From an uncultured bacterium (lineage in GTDB: Bacteria > Actinomycetota > Coriobacteriia > Coriobacteriales > Coriobacteriaceae): a DNA stretch of 38,200 bases. A program made the position numbers and the translations under genes. Below the pieces are notes generated by a model, which had not been told where the DNA came from, ran no database searches, and was given only the letters and a program-made list of their open reading frames with translations. Shown here piece by piece: positions 8,117 to 16,542 of this stretch; position 1 is the first letter of the stretch, and the number at the start of each line of letters is the position of its first letter. The DNA is taken from contig CAJMPK010000002.1 of assembly GCA_905215205.1 (NCBI GenBank), positions 1-38,200 on the forward strand, written 5' to 3'.

Positions 8117-9229
8117 TTAGCCTCGGTAGCGGAAATATGCTGCGCAGCTGCCCTCGGAGCTCACCATGCAGGGGCCGACGGGATGCTCGGGCGTACAAGC
8201 GTGGCCGAACAGGGGGCAGTCGCTCGGCGTAATGGCCCCGCGCAGCACGTCGCCGCAGCGGCACCCGCGTGGCTCGACCGTCGGCTCGATGGGCACGTCA
8301 AAGCGCATGCTGGCATCAAAGTGCGAAAACTCGGGACGAATGGCGAGTCCCGAAGCCGCAATCGATCCCAGCCCGCGCCATGTGGTATCGCACGGCTCAA
8401 ATACCTGCTCGACCAGCTGGCGCGCCACGGGATTGCCGTCGGCATTGACGCCGCGACGGTAGGCGTTGTCGATCGCGGGTTGCCCCTCAACAACCATCTG
8501 GACCAGCATGCAGATACCCTGCAAGATGTCGACCGGCTCAAATCCCGTTACCACGCCTGGAGTCTTAAACTCGTCGACCAAAAAGCTAAAGGGCGCCAAG
8601 CCCGTGATGGTGGCGACGTGGCCCGGCAGGATAAAGCCGTCGATGGCGGTCTCGGGGTCGTTGGCGATGGCGCGCAACGCCGGCGGCGTGGTCTTGTGGG
8701 CGCAATAGACCGAGAAGTTTTGGAGTCCGCGTGCATCGGCCTCCAAAATGGCGGCGGCGATGGTGGGCGTTGTGGTCTCAAAGCCCACGCCCATAAAAAT
8801 GACCGGACGATCGGGGTTTTGCTCGGCAATGTCGAGCGCGTCGAGCGGGGAGTAGACGATGCGAATGTCACGCCCTGCCGCCTTTTGCGCGGCGAGCGAG
8901 GTAGACGACCCGGGCACGCGCATCATGTCGCCAAAGGTGGTGATGATGGCGTCGTCTATGTTGGCGAGCGCGATTGCGTGGTCGATGTCGCGGTTGGCGG
9001 TGACGCAGACGGGGCAGCCCGGGCCGCTCAGTAGCTTGAGCCCGGCCGGCATAATGGAGCGAAAGCCATAGCGCCCGATGCTCACGGTGTGCGTGCCGCA
9101 GACTTCCATAAGGTTGATGGCGCGGTCGCCGACAAGCTCATGAATGCGCTCGATGAGCTCGCGAGCCAGCTTGGGATCGCGGAATGCCGAGAAATCGATA
9201 CCGGAGCGAGCCGGCTGTTCGGGCGCCAC
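8117..9229 (-). CDS. hypD: HypD, Fe(CN)2CO-forming hydrogenase maturation scaffold
   Basis: A 370-residue iron-sulfur protein that works with HypC to build the Fe(CN)2CO group. Cysteine motifs expected for HypD are all present: EVCGTHT near residue 43, SGPGCPVCV near 70, and the C-terminal cluster region with GCRCGDVLRG, CPLFGHACTPEHPVGPC and GSCAAYFRY. Length fits the family. The start is GTG at 9229, which overlaps the hypC TAG by one base (TAGTG), indicating translational coupling. Confidence 0.95.
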   Translation of the reverse strand: MAPEQPARSGIDFSAFRDPKLARELIERIHELVGDRAINLMEVCGTHTVSIGRYGFRSIMPAGLKLLSGPGCPVCVTANRDIDHAIALANIDDAIITTFGDMMRVPGSSTSLAAQKAAGRDIRIVYSPLDALDIAEQNPDRPVIFMGVGFETTTPTIAAAILEADARGLQNFSVYCAHKTTPPALRAIANDPETAIDGFILPGHVATITGLAPFSFLVDEFKTPGVVTGFEPVDILQGICMLVQMVVEGQPAIDNAYRRGVNADGNPVARQLVEQVFEPCDTTWRGLGSIAASGLAIRPEFSHFDASMRFDVPIEPTVEPRGCRCGDVLRGAITPSDCPLFGHACTPEHPVGPCMVSSEGSCAAYFRYRG

Positions 9230-9489
9230 TAGTAAACCTCCGCCGGGTTGGTGACAAGTTGGTCTTCTTCAACCAGCTCGGTCATGGCGTTAACGAGCTC
9301 GAGTGTCTCTTGCGCTTCCTGTTCGTCGACGATCTGGATGCCAAAGCCGGCGTGTACGAGAATATAGTCGCCAACCTGCGCCGTCGGCACGAGTCGCAGC
9401 GACACGGGGCGCTCGATGCCCATCATGTCGACGGTGGCCTTGAGGTCGGCGTCGCGTTTGACTACTTTGCCGGGAACGGCAAGGCACAT
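9229..9489 (-). CDS. hypC: HypC, hydrogenase maturation chaperone
   Basis: An 86-residue chaperone with the diagnostic N-terminus MCLAVPGKV. The cysteine at position 2, after Met removal, binds HypD and the hydrogenase large-subunit precursor. The HypC/HupF OB-like pattern continues with GDYILVHAGFGIQIVDEQEAQETL. AAGGGGAA lies five bases before the ATG. It overlaps hypD by one base, and lies 134 bp after hypF. Confidence 0.95.
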   Translation of the reverse strand: MCLAVPGKVVKRDADLKATVDMMGIERPVSLRLVPTAQVGDYILVHAGFGIQIVDEQEAQETLELVNAMTELVEEDQLVTNPAEVY

Positions 9490-9623
9490 ATTGTTCCCCT
9501 TTTATACGCTTTGCGCTGGATGGGCGCTTAATAATCCATCAGTTGATGGTAGCGCTCGCGGGGTTCGCGGGCAAACGCGTTACGCCTGTGAGACGGTTGA
9601 GCGCGGCGGTGTGCAAGAGCGAG

Positions 9624-12092
9624 CTACTGCGATGCAATCTGCGCAAGACGAGCGCGCGCGACCGCCGCCTGACCGTAGGCGATGCAGCCGTCATTGACGG
9701 GTACGGTGCGGGGGACCAAGACAGCAAGGCCCGTGCTTTTGAGCTCGCGGGTGAGGAGCTGGAGCAAAAGTCGGTTCATGAACACGCCGCCCGAGAGCGC
9801 GACGGTATCGATGCCTTCGTGCGCGCAGATTTCGCGTGCGATTCGTGCCGAAGAACGCACGACGGCGATATGGAAGTCGAGCGCGAGCCTGCCGGCGGGC
9901 GCCCCGGCTTCAATTCCTTCCAAAAGTGCCTTAAAGAGTGCTTTCTGGTCCAGAACATAGGGACCGTCCAACCACGATGGGCCAGATGTGAAATAGCCGG
10001 CGTTGTCGTCGGGAAAATGGGCGATTTCGCCGTCGAGCGCACGCCAGGCGGCGGCCTCAAGCTCGATGGCGGGTTCGCCCTCGTAGGTTGCCTTGTCGCA
10101 GATGCCCAGAATCGCTGCCGCGACATCAAAGAGACGTCCCATGCTGCTGGTATGCGGGCTGTTGATGCCGCGCTCGATCATGGTGGTTGTCACGCTGCGC
10201 GTTTGCTCGTCGAGGCTGTCCAAAAGCCGAGCGGCACCTGGGTGCTCGAGCAGGTCGAGCTCGCTGAGCAGGGCAAAGGCGTTGCGGCGGGCATCGTGTA
10301 CGGATGCGGCGCCACCGGGAAGCGCCCAGGTGCGCAGATGCGCGACGCGCTCAAAATCGGCGAGACGGGAGATAAGAAACTCGCCGCCCCAAATGGTCCC
10401 ATCGGTGCCGGCGCCGGTGCCGTCAAAGGCGATGCCAAGGACGCGCGCGTCGGTTGTAAGCTGGCCCGCGGCGATGGCCTCGGCCATTACGCTCGCGATA
10501 TGCGCATGATGGTGCTGCACTTCGCCGAGCGGCAGATTGCATTTTTGTGCCTGCTCGCGCGCCCACTGGCCCGATAGATAGCTGGGGTGTAAATCGCAGG
10601 CCAAGGCGGCGGGCGCCAAGTCAAAGAGATCTTCCAAGCGCGTGCGCGCGGCGTTCCAGGCATCGAAGGTCCCGCCGTTTTCAACATCGCCGATATGCTG
10701 CGACACAAAACAGGTTGCCTCGCCGTTCGTCCCTTCACGCGTAAGCGCAATCGTGGCCTTTTGTTGTGGCCCGCAGGCAAGCACGCAGGACGGAGCGCCG
10801 TCGAGCGCCGGCAACGGCAGCGGCTGGGGTGCATATCCGCGAGCGCGGCGAACGGGCATAACGATGCCGTCGACCACGCGTACCACGGAGTCGTCGTAGC
10901 GCGAGAGGATCGCGCGGTCGTTACCGAGCAACGCGTCGGCGATGCCGGCGGCAACGAGGTGTTCCCAGGCAAGGTCGTCGTCGGTCTCGATGGGTTCTTC
11001 GCTCAGGTTTCCGCTGGTCATGACGAGCGCGTACATACCGCGGGCTTCTGCCGTGGCAAGCAACAGATGCTGAAGCGGGGTGTAGGGGAGCATAACGCCA
11101 AGCTCGGGCAGGTCGTGCGCGACGGACGGCGCGAGCGCGAGGGCGTCGGGGGAGCCGTCGCTCCCGCAAACAGCACGCCGGCGCAGCAGCACAATGGGGC
11201 GGATACTGCCGGCGAGAAGCTCGCGCTCAGCGTCATCGATATGGCACAGGCGCCCGGCATCGGCAAGACTGCGCACCATGACGGCAAGCGGCTTATTGCT
11301 GCGACGCTTGCGACGGCGCAGCTCGGCCACCGCCTGCTCGTTGGCAGCGTCACAGGATAGATGGAATCCGCCCAGGCCCTTGATGGCGACGATGCCACCG
11401 CTGGCCAGCAGCTCAACGCAGCGCTCGATGATAGCGTCGCTGGCCTCGCGTGTGGTGCCGACGGCTGGTGTCGCGGACGAATTTCCGCACGCATTGCCGT
11501 TTACAGCCTCGCGCCACGTAATATGCGGCCCGCAATCAAAGCAGGCATCGGGCTGTGCGTGAAAGCGACGGTCGAGTGGATCGGCATACTCTGCGGCGCA
11601 GGCGGGGCACATGGGGAAACGGTCCATCGAGGTTGCCGCCCGGTCATACGGCAGCGACCGGATGATGGTAAAGCGCGGGCCGCAGTTAGTGCAGTTGATA
11701 AAGGGGTAGTGATAGCGTCGGTCGGCGGGATCGAACAACTCGCGCAGGCAATCGTCACAGGTGGCGATATCGGGCGAGACGAGCGTCGTGTGCGCGGTCT
11801 GGTCCTGCGATGCCACAATGTGAAAGCCCTGCTCATCGGCAGCGCTCCAGCCGCCAGGCTCCAAATCCGCAATATCGACTCGCTCAACGCGAGCTGCCAC
11901 AGGCGCATGCTCAGAAAGCGCGGCAGCAAAAGCATCGAGCGCATCGGCCGGAGCGTGCGCCTCGATGTGCACGCCGTCGCCCGCGTTGAGCACCCATCCG
12001 CAAATGCCATGCGCCATGGCCTCGCGATACACAAATGGTCGCATGCCAACGCCCTGCACAATGCCCGTTACATGAATATGCACATGCCGCAT
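9624..12092 (-). CDS. hypF: HypF, carbamoyltransferase of NiFe-hydrogenase maturation
   Basis: An 822-residue protein that makes the carbamoyl adduct passed to HypE. Domains in order: acylphosphatase-like (1-95, VTGIVQGVGMRPFVYREA), zinc-finger pair (CDDCLRELFDP to CTNCGPRF and CPACAAEY to CFDCGP, about 105-190), YrdC-like domain (about 215-400, GGIVAIKGLGGFHLSCDA and KRRSNKPLAVMVR), and a C-terminal Kae1-like carbamoyltransferase (about 440-820, ACDLHPSYLS, HHHAHIASVMAE, AFDGTGAGTDGTIWGGEFL). The ATG at 12092 (MRHVHIHV) follows GAGGAG; the frame continues nine codons further without a better site. It begins the hypF-C-D-E gene set. Confidence 0.96.
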   Translation of the reverse strand: MRHVHIHVTGIVQGVGMRPFVYREAMAHGICGWVLNAGDGVHIEAHAPADALDAFAAALSEHAPVAARVERVDIADLEPGGWSAADEQGFHIVASQDQTAHTTLVSPDIATCDDCLRELFDPADRRYHYPFINCTNCGPRFTIIRSLPYDRAATSMDRFPMCPACAAEYADPLDRRFHAQPDACFDCGPHITWREAVNGNACGNSSATPAVGTTREASDAIIERCVELLASGGIVAIKGLGGFHLSCDAANEQAVAELRRRKRRSNKPLAVMVRSLADAGRLCHIDDAERELLAGSIRPIVLLRRRAVCGSDGSPDALALAPSVAHDLPELGVMLPYTPLQHLLLATAEARGMYALVMTSGNLSEEPIETDDDLAWEHLVAAGIADALLGNDRAILSRYDDSVVRVVDGIVMPVRRARGYAPQPLPLPALDGAPSCVLACGPQQKATIALTREGTNGEATCFVSQHIGDVENGGTFDAWNAARTRLEDLFDLAPAALACDLHPSYLSGQWAREQAQKCNLPLGEVQHHHAHIASVMAEAIAAGQLTTDARVLGIAFDGTGAGTDGTIWGGEFLISRLADFERVAHLRTWALPGGAASVHDARRNAFALLSELDLLEHPGAARLLDSLDEQTRSVTTTMIERGINSPHTSSMGRLFDVAAAILGICDKATYEGEPAIELEAAAWRALDGEIAHFPDDNAGYFTSGPSWLDGPYVLDQKALFKALLEGIEAGAPAGRLALDFHIAVVRSSARIAREICAHEGIDTVALSGGVFMNRLLLQLLTRELKSTGLAVLVPRTVPVNDGCIAYGQAAVARARLAQIASQ

Positions 12093-12115
12093 GCGACACT
12101 CCTCATCAAAACCGA

Positions 12116-12185
12116 CCAAAAAGGGACAGGTTTATTTTGGTAGGTAAAACGCTAAACCTGCCAAAACAAACCTGTCCCTTTTTGG
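12116..12185. repeat. 70-bp near-perfect palindrome between nikR and hypF
   Basis: Outer arms of 18 bp (12116-12133 and 12168-12185, core AAAAAGGGACAGGTTT) and inner arms of 10 bp (TTTTGGTAGG, 12135-12144; CCTGCCAAAA, 12157-12166) pair without mismatch around a single opposed A/C pair and a 12-base AT-rich loop. It would act as a hairpin in RNA of either strand. The form suggests a REP/MITE-like element. It may also end nikR transcripts, since a T-run follows the minus-strand stem only weakly. Confidence 0.8.
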
Positions 12186-12208
12186 CAGGTGCGCTGCGGG
12201 AAATCCCG

Positions 12209-12721
12209 CTATAGCCCCAGGCTTTGCTTGGTGGCGGCGCAGGTGAGCTCGCCGTGCTTAACGCCGCGCAGGCCCAGCAGGCGGTCGGCTAGTTCGTAGA
12301 CGCGCTCGCCGCGACCCTTGAGCGCCAGAATCTCCAAGCAGTTGTGGTGATCCAGATGCACGTGCATGGTCGATACGATCTCGTCGGTGTAGTCGTGCTG
12401 CACCTCGTCCAGGCGGCGTGTCAGGTCGCCGGTATGGTGGTCGTAGATCATGGTGAGCGACCCGATAACATGCTCATCTGGCGTGCGCATCTGCTCCTTG
12501 GCGATCGAGGCGCGAATCAGGTCGCGCACGGCCTCGGATCGGTTGGCCACGTCGCCGCGGCGTGCGATCTGCTCGTCAAAACGGCGCAGCAGGTCGTCGG
12601 GTGCGGTAACCGAAAAACGGACCAGCTCGGAGCCGGAGCCACTACAGTGGCAGCCCGCGTCACCGTCCGCCCCGTGCGGATGCTCGTGCTCGTACCCGCA
12701 GCCGTGCTCGTGTTCGGCCAC
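12209..12721 (-). CDS. nikR: NikR nickel-responsive regulator with His/Cys-rich N-terminal extension
   Basis: A 170-residue ribbon-helix-helix repressor. The RHH domain begins near residue 34 (VRFSVTAPDDLLRRFDEQIARR), and the C-terminal ACT-like nickel domain follows. All four nickel ligands of E. coli NikR have counterparts: H109, H120, H122 and C128 in VQHDY and MHVHLDHHNC. Unusually, the first 26 residues hold six histidines and three cysteines (such as HEHGCGYEHEHPHG), a likely extra metal-binding tail. The start is GTG at 12721, one base after the stop of the 82-aa gene, with no strong Shine-Dalgarno site, so translation is probably coupled. It precedes hypF on the same strand, fitting nickel control of hydrogenase maturation. 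Confidence 0.93.
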   Translation of the reverse strand: MAEHEHGCGYEHEHPHGADGDAGCHCSGSGSELVRFSVTAPDDLLRRFDEQIARRGDVANRSEAVRDLIRASIAKEQMRTPDEHVIGSLTMIYDHHTGDLTRRLDEVQHDYTDEIVSTMHVHLDHHNCLEILALKGRGERVYELADRLLGLRGVKHGELTCAATKQSLGL

Positions 12722-12722
12722 C

Positions 12723-12971
12723 TTACACCAGCTTCACGGATCCGACGGAGTTGTGGTCGGCCTCGATGGCCTCTTCGTAGCCCTCGAGTGCGTCGTGGGC
12801 CTCGTGCAGCGCGGCCATGGCGGCCTCGAGCTTGGCGCCGATGCGCTCCATGTCAAAATTCTCGGTCGCATGCAGCAACTGATGGCTCCATTCGTGAGCG
12901 AGCTCGATGGTGTCGTCGACCTGCTTGACGCTCATGGCAAGCTGGCTCATGTTCATTCCAACATCATGCAT
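12723..12971 (-). CDS. Small helical protein of unknown function upstream of nikR
   Basis: An 82-residue, acidic, mostly helical protein (EWSHQLLHATENFDMERIGAKLEAAMAALHEAHDAL). I do not recognise the family. It has seven histidines spread over the helices, but no cysteine. The ATG at 12971 follows AAGGAG at eight bases. Its stop lies one base before the nikR GTG, so the two are almost certainly cotranscribed and coupled. A role in nickel handling is suggested only by that position. Confidence 0.8.
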   Translation of the reverse strand: MHDVGMNMSQLAMSVKQVDDTIELAHEWSHQLLHATENFDMERIGAKLEAAMAALHEAHDALEGYEEAIEADHNSVGSVKLV

Positions 12972-13045
12972 GGGAAATCTCCTTTTGTATGGGGCAGTTC
13001 AGTGGTTCAGATTTTACTACGCCCGCTCTGCGTGCAGCTGCATAA

Positions 13046-13080
13046 GAAAACGGGTACGAGTCTGTGCGACCCGCACCCGT
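13046..13080 (-). terminator. Rho-independent terminator after trxA
   Basis: Minus-strand hairpin from ACGGGTACGAGTC (13050-13062) and GACCCGCACCCGT (13068-13080), 13 bp with two G-U type pairs and a five-base loop, followed on the minus strand by TTTTCTT. It separates trxA from the nickel/hyp genes. Confidence 0.7.
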
Positions 13081-13192
13081 TCACTGGGGGCTGTTTGTGA
13101 CTACCATACTATCCGTGGTTGCACTCGGTGCATCCAGAAGTCCGGCGAGCGGTGCAAAAGCGCTCATAGACGGCGGGTAAGTAACAAGCGTA

Positions 13193-13513
13193 TTACAGAT
13201 GCTTTTCCAGCAGCGCCTGCAGCCTCGCCTTGGGCAGAGCGCCAACCGAGCGGTCAATCTCCTCGCCGTTCTTAAACACAATCAGCGTGGGGATGCTCAT
13301 GACGCCATACTTCATGGCCAGGTCCTGGTTGTCGTCGACGTTGCATTTGGCAACGGCAAGCTTGCCCGCCAGCTCATCGGTAACCTCGTCAACGATGGGC
13401 GAGAGGGAGCGGCAGGGACCGCACCACGGTGCCCAAAAATCGACCAGCACGGGCAGGCTGTCGTTAACGACGGAATCGAAGTTCTCGGGGGTAATCTGCT
13501 TAATGTCAGCCAT
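13193..13513 (-). CDS. trxA: Thioredoxin
   Basis: A 106-residue cytoplasmic thioredoxin. The active site WCGPC is at residues 30-34 (C31 and C34), preceded by VLVDFWAP and followed by the conserved IPTLIVFKNG with the cis-proline. Length is typical. The ATG at 13513 (MADIKQIT) follows GGAGG at good spacing; the longer frame to 13597 has no comparable site. It diverges from the gene at 13650 and is monocistronic, ending at the terminator near 13060. Confidence 0.96.
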   Translation of the reverse strand: MADIKQITPENFDSVVNDSLPVLVDFWAPWCGPCRSLSPIVDEVTDELAGKLAVAKCNVDDNQDLAMKYGVMSIPTLIVFKNGEEIDRSVGALPKARLQALLEKHL

Positions 13514-13580
13514 GGTGACCTCCATAATGTGACGCGGCTCAGCCGCGTAAAACTCAGTACGACCGTGCTTATACCCAGCC

Positions 13581-13621
13581 GCCCGCAAAGCAACCACTCG
13601 CGGGCAGCTCTTTTATATAAT
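13581..13621 (+). promoter_or_regulatory. Possible promoter with dyad for the gene at 13650
   Basis: TATAAT (13616-13621) stands 28 bp upstream of the ATG at 13650. A dyad GCCCGC (13581-13586) and GCGGGC (13600-13605) covers the -35 region, where no TTGACA-like hexamer is seen. Only the -10 is convincing. Confidence 0.4.
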
Positions 13622-13649
13622 GGTGGGCACGCAAACGATTGGAGAGCGC

Positions 13650-14225
13650 ATGTCCATGTCACAAAGCCAGAAAAAAGAAGCCATCGCCCAGGCGGCCGAG
13701 CAGGAGCTCACATCGCTTGCGGTCCGTGGCGTGCGTATCGCGGGCAACGCGTGCTCGCCGATCGTGCTGGTCAAAGGCGATTTGGACGAGGCCGAGCGTT
13801 CGGGTGGCGAGCTTGCCGCCGGCCCGGATGGCGCGGCGTTGCGCAAGGCGCTTGGGGCCATCGGCTACGCGCCCGAGGATTTTTGCGTGCTGGCAAGCGT
13901 CGCCGGCGTGGGTGACGGAGCGGTCGCGGTGGGCGAGACTCTGCCGTGCGAGCTGTTCCGCGAGGCGCTCGAGGCCTTGGACCCCGAGGCGGTGCTACTG
14001 CTCGACAACAACGCGGCCGATGCCATGCGCGAGACCTACGCCGATATGCTCGTGGCGATCGATGACTTCGACACCGCCATGCTCAAGCCCGGCCTGGTCG
14101 CCCATGTGCAGGGCCGCCGCGTGCTCGCGCTCGACGGCTTTGAGGCGGCACTCACCGACAAGGCCGCTAAGCAGCGCATGTGGGCCTATATCAAGCAGCT
14201 GACTCCGGCGACCGCTCCGCTGTAG
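13650..14225 (+). CDS. Uracil-DNA-glycosylase-superfamily-like protein, probably catalytically degenerate
   Basis: A 191-residue protein. Its layout resembles family 4/5 uracil-DNA glycosylases: GNACSPIVLVKGDLDEAE where those have the GEAPG motif, AAGPDGAALRKALGAIGY where they have the FVGRAG...L segment, a central VLLLDNNAADAM strand, and a C-terminal ALTDKAAKQRMWAYIKQL like their final K...W helix. The catalytic GEAPG and HPS motifs are absent, and the four FeS cysteines are not in place, so glycosylase activity is doubtful. The ATG at 13650 follows GGAGAG. The family match is from memory of the fold pattern and is moderate at best. Confidence 0.6.
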   Translation: MSMSQSQKKEAIAQAAEQELTSLAVRGVRIAGNACSPIVLVKGDLDEAERSGGELAAGPDGAALRKALGAIGYAPEDFCVLASVAGVGDGAVAVGETLPCELFREALEALDPEAVLLLDNNAADAMRETYADMLVAIDDFDTAMLKPGLVAHVQGRRVLALDGFEAALTDKAAKQRMWAYIKQLTPATAPL

Positions 14226-14289
14226 CGGATTGGCGCCGGCGAGCGATTGCCTGGCGGGCAAGGCGCGCCTCGAGATCGGCGCCGCACTT

Positions 14290-15567
14290 CTACATCACAG
14301 CGCGCAGCTCAAACCGATCGCCGTTAATGCGGAACTGGCAGTTACCATTCATGCGTTCGACGGCAAGCTTAATGCTCTTGGTTCCAAAGCCGTGTCCGGT
14401 GTGCCCGGCTACGGGCATGCCGTCGACCATGCGCGGCGCGCGGTCAAACGTGTTGGAAACTAACAGCAGCAGCTGGCCGTCCTCTAATCGCAGGTCAAAG
14501 TCGACGAATCGCTTTCCTTGGGGTGCGGTGCTTGCGGCGGTGATAGCGTTTTCCAAGGCATTTGAGAGCACGCTAAACAGGTCGGCGTCACCTACGTGGA
14601 CGGTTTCGGGTACGGCGGCGCGCAGGTTGGCGGTAATGCCGTTTCTATTGATATCCGAGTTAAATGACGAAAGCGCGATGTTTACGGTCTCGTTGGCGCA
14701 GAAGCGGCGTACGGCGGTGCGGTCGCCGGCTTCGCAGAGTTCGTCGATGCGTTTGAGCGCCTCGTCGGTGTGGCCCTCCTCAATTAAAGCGGCCAGGCCG
14801 CGTAGGAAGTGGCGCATATCGTGGCGAAGAATCGACAGCTCGCGCCCAGATTGACGCCAGGCCTCGAGCTCTTTAATGGCGGCGCTGTCGCGGGTTTCAA
14901 GCATCCAGCGCTCTCGCTCGGCGGTTTCCTTTTCTTCGTATTCGCGCAGGTAAACGGCAAGAAACATAAGATAGAAGGCACAGAGCGCAAATGCCAAAAA
15001 CTCAACCGTTACCACCGAGCCCGAGTGGAACAGCGTGGTGTAGACGTTGGTGGCATAGTCAAAGACATAATAGACGAGCGGCAGGATTAAAAGGATGCCC
15101 AGCTCGGTGGTACTTTTAATCGCCAAGCGCGGACCGATGTCGCCGGCCCAATGCAACAGGACGGCAAAGACGGCGAGTGTGGTCGCGATGCGCGCCAGAT
15201 AGTACGCGATCTGAGAATCGGTTGCGGCAAATGCGGCGATGCCCATCCAATTGCTGAACTGGCAGCTCAGATAGGCACTCGTAATGCCGAGCACGGCAAG
15301 CAGCGGGCTCAGGCGGTAGCGCGCGCACAAATAGATGACGAGCGGCAGATGCACGACGAGCGGATATACCTGGCGGGCGAAAAGCTCGCCGCCGACGGCA
15401 TTGGCGATCGAAAAGGCAGCGCCGGTTGCGGCTCCGACCCCCACCAACTCGAGTGCATGGCGTCGATTGATCTCGATACCGCACAGCGCCGCCGAGGCAA
15501 AGACGCCAAAGAGCAGCGTCGTGGCGTGGTGGATTGCCCAAAGGACCATTTCGACCGAGGAGACCAT
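14290..15567 (-). CDS. AgrC-like sensor histidine kinase
   Basis: A 425-residue membrane kinase. Six or seven hydrophobic segments fill residues 5-205. A linker follows, then the HPK10-type phospho-acceptor RHDMRHF with H249, the N-box NALENAI, and a short GHKL ATPase domain with GHTGHGFGTKSI. This is the form of AgrC/quorum-sensing kinases, which often sense peptides; no signal-binding specificity can be read. Its ATG at 15567 overlaps the TGA of the response regulator by one base (TGATG), showing coupled translation. Confidence 0.9.
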   Translation of the reverse strand: MVSSVEMVLWAIHHATTLLFGVFASAALCGIEINRRHALELVGVGAATGAAFSIANAVGGELFARQVYPLVVHLPLVIYLCARYRLSPLLAVLGITSAYLSCQFSNWMGIAAFAATDSQIAYYLARIATTLAVFAVLLHWAGDIGPRLAIKSTTELGILLILPLVYYVFDYATNVYTTLFHSGSVVTVEFLAFALCAFYLMFLAVYLREYEEKETAERERWMLETRDSAAIKELEAWRQSGRELSILRHDMRHFLRGLAALIEEGHTDEALKRIDELCEAGDRTAVRRFCANETVNIALSSFNSDINRNGITANLRAAVPETVHVGDADLFSVLSNALENAITAASTAPQGKRFVDFDLRLEDGQLLLLVSNTFDRAPRMVDGMPVAGHTGHGFGTKSIKLAVERMNGNCQFRINGDRFELRAVM

Positions 15568-16289
15568 CAGTGTCTCCCACCCTCAAAGCGAACCGCAAAG
15601 TAGGCGTCTTGGAATCCCTGCTTGCAGCTGCGCGAAAGCGGGATGCACGCACCCGAGCGCATGACGATGTCCGTGCGGTCAAAGTGATCGATATTGCGCA
15701 GGTTGACCTGGTAGCTGCGGTGGCATTTAAAGAAGACTGCGTTTTGCTCCAAGCGGTCCTCGACGCTGCGGAACGACTCGAGTGCCTCGATATCGCGTCC
15801 GTCGCGCAGGTGAAAGACCACGTGCTTGTTGCGCGCCTCGGCATATTCGATGTCGGACAGGCGCAGGGCGTGGTAGCCAAAGGAAGTTTTGATCACGAGC
15901 TCGTCGGTTGCCGCCGGGCGCATGCTCGAAAGCTCGTCGAGCAACTGCGCCAGGCGTTCGTAAGTCACGGGCTTGAGCAGATAGTCGAAGGCACGGACCT
16001 CGTAGGACTCCAGTGCGAACTCGGGCGACGAGGTGAGGAACACCAGGCGCACGGCGGTATCGGCCTGGCGCAATTCGCGCGCGGTGTCCATGCCGTTGAC
16101 GAGCGGCATGATCATGTCGAGCAGAATGATGTCGGCGCGCGATGCGGCATGGCGGGCCAGCAGGTCCTCGCCGCGCGTGACGAGCGCAACATCGACCGCC
16201 GTGCCCGTCTCGGTCGACCAACGGTCGATCATCCGGTGCAGTCTATCTAGAAAAGCGACGTCGTCGTCGCAGGCAATAATCTTGAGCAT
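15567..16289 (-). CDS. LytTR-family response regulator (AgrA-like)
   Basis: A 240-residue regulator. The receiver domain (1-120) has the acidic DDD at 8-10, the phospho-acceptor D58 in ILLDMIMP, and K106 in the LLKP turn. A LytTR DNA-binding domain follows (about 130-235, DELVIKTSFGYHALRLSDIEYAEARNKHVVFH in segments, and CHRSYQVNLRNID). It precedes and overlaps the kinase gene. The ATG at 16289 follows a run of six G. Targets cannot be read here, and no pre-peptide or AgrB-like gene lies in the flanks. Confidence 0.92.
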   Translation of the reverse strand: MLKIIACDDDVAFLDRLHRMIDRWSTETGTAVDVALVTRGEDLLARHAASRADIILLDMIMPLVNGMDTARELRQADTAVRLVFLTSSPEFALESYEVRAFDYLLKPVTYERLAQLLDELSSMRPAATDELVIKTSFGYHALRLSDIEYAEARNKHVVFHLRDGRDIEALESFRSVEDRLEQNAVFFKCHRSYQVNLRNIDHFDRTDIVMRSGACIPLSRSCKQGFQDAYFAVRFEGGRH

Positions 16290-16498
16290 TCTGAGCCCCC
16301 CTTAGTAGTTCGATTTTGCCACATTGGGTGCGGACCGCTCGCGGAGGCGTGTCCCATTTGCGCCCCACGTCGCGCAACTCGCGCCGAGCGGTATTGCGGT
16401 GGCGAAAGATGCCTCCTGCGCTATCGAGAGCTCGGCTATCCTCAGCTTGCCAGTTCGAAAATGGACCTGCCACATGATTGAATCTTTATTTCAACTTT

Positions 16499-16542
16499 AC
16501 ACCTAGGTTTACAGCTGTCTTGTCAGCTGTAAACCTAGGTGT
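16499..16542. promoter_or_regulatory. Perfect 19-bp-arm palindrome over the nadA promoter, candidate NiaR operator
   Basis: ACACCTAGGTTTACAGCTG (16499-16517) is repeated exactly in inverted form at 16524-16542, with the spacer TCTTGT. It covers the -35 hexamer of a good promoter and lies just upstream of the nad operon whose last gene is the niacin-responsive repressor NiaR. Autoregulation through this site is the natural reading. The dyad is seen; the assignment to NiaR is inferred. Confidence 0.75.

Noticed and set aside
16290..16498. A hidden signal peptide gene for the AgrC-like kinase
   Set aside because: No small frame with a ribosome site and a plausible leader was found on either strand.
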